Shown here: piece by piece, positions 61,896 to 64,000 of the stretch
How the letters are laid out: every line of letters begins with the position of its first letter
Numbering within the stretch: position 1 is the stretch's first letter
NCBI GenBank assembly: GCA_002077065.1
Contig: NAJO01000040.1
Coordinates: forward strand, 62,001 to 126,000
DNA length: 64,000 nt
Direction: 5' to 3'
Source of the DNA: Cryoendolithus antarcticus
Taxonomy: Eukaryota; Ascomycota; Dothideomycetes; Cladosporiales; Cladosporiaceae
The notes under the pieces: model-generated
Databases searched by the model: none
The model's input: the letters and a program-made list of their open reading frames with translations, nothing else
Told to the model about the DNA's origin: nothing
Position numbers and translations under genes: made by a program

Positions 61896-64000
61896 ATGTC
61901 GGACGGTAAGAACTCCACCCCCTCATCAACACTTTCCCACCCCAGCACTGACAATGACTCCTCAGCGGCGTTCGAGGCTGCTCGCAAGGGCGCGGCAGAG
62001 CGCAGCACCTCCAGCAAGAAGCCCTCCTCTGCCCGCGACAGCCAACGCAATACCTCCACCAAAGTCTCGCTGAGCGAGAACTTCGACACTGAGCTCTACG
62101 GTAATGGCGGCGGAGATAAATTTGCTGGCTACAACACTGAGATTGCTGGGGAGATGGACGTCGATGCCGAGAGCGGGGATGACGAGGAGGACGGCGATGA
62201 GGGGAGACTGGTAGGTCAGTACACCGCCACCGCGGCGCAGATCGGGGAGTGGAATTCCGGCGCGGCTGGGGAGGAGGATATACTGGATAGCAGGGAGAAG
62301 CAAGCGCAAATTCAGAGTCGGGAGACAGATTACCAACGTAAGCGCTTTGCTCGGCGCCTTAGTGGGGGTGCTGTGCAGACTGGGGAAGCGAAGAGCTATC
62401 GCGAGACGATGGCTGAGCGGGACTTGGAGAGGGAGGAGGAGAGAGTGAAGAGGGCGATTGAGGAGAAGACCAAGGAGCAGATCGCGAACGGGGAGGATGA
62501 TATGGAGGTTGATGCGAAGCCGACGCTTGCGCTTGAGGAGGCGAAGCCGGAGAGGAAGAGGCGGAAGCGAGGGTGGGATGCGGATGAGAGTACTGCGCCG
62601 GTTGAGAAGGAAGAGACGAATGGGGTGAATGGGCATGCGGCTGAGGGCGAGGCGAAGAGGAAGAAGACCAGGTGGGACACTTCAGGTGGCGATGGAGCTG
62701 TGGCGTACAATGCTGAGGGCGAGCTTATTAATGCCGATGGGGAGAGTGTGGCGGCTGAGAGTAAGGCTGGTAAAAAGAAGAGCAGATGGGACACTACCGC
62801 TGAGGTGGAGGTGCCAACTACGAATGGTGTTGCGGACACCGCAGTGTCGAAGCGGCGTTCCAAGTGGGATGTTGCTGGTCCTGCAAGTGGTGCTGGAGGT
62901 CCTGTGGGCTCAGCGACGCCCATGCAGCCACTCACTGCATTCGGTGGAGATCAGTCGAACCGCAATGCGCCGCTATCAGATGAGGAGCTTGACGAGCTGC
63001 TACCATCAGAAGGCTACAAGATCTTGGATCCACCGCCTGGATATGAGCCGCTGCGAGCACCGAAAAATCGACTCGCTGTACCTGCCACTCCACTTCCCAC
63101 TGGTGGCTTCATGAATCAGGAGCCTGTTGACGCTCGATCTATGGGCAAGCAGCTACCTTCGGACATTCCTGGAGTCGGTGATCTGCAGTTCTTCAAGGCC
63201 GAGGACATGCAGTACTTCGGCAAGCTAGTCGACGGCGCGGACGAGAACGATCTTAGTGTGGACGAGCTCAAGACCCGTAAGATCATGCGTCTGCTGCTGA
63301 AGGTCAAGAACGGCACGCCACCGATGAGGAAGACTGCGCTACGACAGCTGACCGACAATGCACGTACATTCGGAGCTGGCCCACTGTTCGACCAGATCCT
63401 ACCACTACTCATGGAGAAATCACTCGAAGATCAGGAGCGTCATTTGCTCGTCAAGGTCATCGATCGAGTACTGTACAAGCTGGACGAGTTGGTCAGGCCA
63501 TACGTTCACCGCATCCTCGTCGTTATCGAGCCACTGCTCATCGATCAGGATTACTACGCTCGAGTCGAGGGCCGCGAGATCATCTCGAACTTGGCCAAGG
63601 CTGCTGGACTGGCGCACATGATCAGTACAATGCGCCCTGATATCGATCACGTCGATGAGTATGTGCGCAACACCACCGCCCGCGCATTCGCCGTCGTAGC
63701 GAGCGCGCTCGGCATCCCGACTCTCCTCCCCTTCCTCAAAGCTGTCTGCAAAAGCAAGAAGTCCTGGCAAGCCCGCCACACGGGCGTCAAGATCGTACAG
63801 CAAATCCCCATCCTCATGGGCTGCGCCGTCCTTCCCCACCTCAAAGGCCTCGTCGACTGCATCGGCGACAACTTGAACGACGAGCAGACCAAAGTCCGCA
63901 CAGTCACTTCCCTTGCGCTAGCAGCACTAGCCGAAGCCTCCAATCCCTTCGGCATCGAATCCTTTGACGACATCCTGAACCCGCTCTGGACTGGCGCGCG
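61896..64000 (+). CDS. PRP10: U2 snRNP splicing factor Prp10/SF3B1 (3' end outside window)
   Basis: Exon 1 is only 10 bases (61896-61905, MSD plus one base), then a 60-nt intron, then an exon open to the window edge. About 680 residues are visible. The disordered N-terminus has repeated basic-RWD motifs (KKTRWDT, KKSRWDT, RRSKWDV) that in SF3B1 bind UHM domains such as U2AF65. A PGYEPL patch follows. HEAT repeats start near [20 protein letters not shown] and include [38 protein letters not shown] and [20 protein letters not shown]3B1 holds the branch-site adenosine within U2 snRNP. The C-terminal HEAT repeats lie beyond 64000. Confidence 0.96.
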   Translation, partial: MSDGKNSTPSSTLSHPSTDNDSSAAFEAARKGAAERSTSSKKPSSARDSQRNTSTKVSLSENFDTELYGNGGGDKFAGYNTEIAGEMDVDAESGDDEEDGDEGRLVGQYTATAAQIGEWNSGAAGEEDILDSREKQAQIQSRETDYQRKRFARRLSGGAVQTGEAKSYRETMAERDLEREEERVKRAIEEKTKEQIANGEDDMEVDAKPTLALEEAKPERKRRKRGWDADESTAPVEKEETNGVNGHAAEGEAKRKKTRWDTSGGDGAVAYNAEGELINADGESVAAESKAGKKKSRWDTTAEVEVPTTNGVADTAVSKRRSKWDVAGPASGAGGPVGSATPMQPLTAFGGDQSNRNAPLSDEELDELLPSEGYKILDPPPGYEPLRAPKNRLAVPATPLPTGGFMNQEPVDARSMGKQLPSDIPGVGDLQFFKAEDMQYFGKLVDGADENDLSVDELKTRKIMRLLLKVKNGTPPMRKTALRQLTDNARTFGAGPLFDQILPLLMEKSLEDQERHLLVKVIDRVLYKLDELVRPYVHRILVVIEPLLIDQDYYARVEGREIISNLAKAAGLAHMISTMRPDIDHVDEYVRNTTARAFAVVASALGIPTLLPFLKAVCKSKKSWQARHTGVKIVQQIPILMGCAVLPHLKGLVDCIGDNLNDEQTKVRTVTSLALAALAEASNPFGIESFDDILNPLWTGA

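Noticed and set aside
1..64000. CRISPR arrays, bacterial operon features, intact transposon
   Set aside because: The DNA is intron-bearing fungal sequence. I saw no regularly spaced repeats, no transposase or reverse-transcriptase motifs and no terminal repeats.

Overview
This is a stretch of filamentous ascomycete (Pezizomycotina) nuclear DNA, most likely from a Dothideomycete. About twenty genes contain short introns of roughly 50-60 nt, with GT..AG ends and CTAAC/CTGAC-type branch sites. The proteins are typical of moulds: a HET-domain protein, a DUF7707 GPI protein, a DUF3602 protein, Ypt35, Mpd1-like PDI and Zrc1. The class-level guess is inference from general resemblance. I rebuilt splice sites by hand and checked that most spliced models stay in frame.

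Layout. 1.4-5.6 kb: a small UDP-L-rhamnose locus. It has a UDP-glucose 4,6-dehydratase (minus), then a divergent nucleotide-sugar transporter and a 3,5-epimerase/4-reductase (plus). The transporter carries an in-frame TAG. 5.6-8.6 kb: TRM82 and ribosomal protein P0 share a divergent promoter. 9.4-14.4 kb: a GNAT acetyltransferase, a DUF3602 protein, a mitochondrial phosphate-type carrier and a CBS-domain protein. 15.4-24.6 kb: an unrecognised three-exon gene, PX protein Ypt35, a DUF7707 GPI protein, a CitE-like lyase, a D-2-hydroxyacid dehydrogenase and a PWWP chromatin protein with a TFIIS-N/IBD-like tail. 27-34.4 kb: a small conserved fungal protein and a 558-residue protein with an internal duplication and a CCHH-like tail. 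A decayed paralogue of that protein follows about 2.6 kb later.

34.7-47 kb: the zinc transporter Zrc1 and a DUF202 protein, then an accessory-looking region. That region has up to seven minus-strand F-box-like genes, pseudogenes and fragments around a frameshifted HET-domain gene. 47.3-49.4 kb: a seven-helix receptor of the fungal Frizzled-like type. 49.4-52.3 kb has nothing I can support. 52.3-64 kb: one or two disordered, membrane-anchored proteins, then core cell-biology genes: an ER PDI (CGHC, HDEL), Vta1 (ESCRT/Vps4), Mex67 (mRNA export) and the 5' part of Prp10/SF3B1 (U2 snRNP), which runs off the window.

No tRNA, rRNA, CRISPR array or intact transposon was recognised. The points most worth a second look are the rhamnose locus with its transporter lesion, the F-box-like/HET array, and the intact/decayed CCHH paralogue pair.
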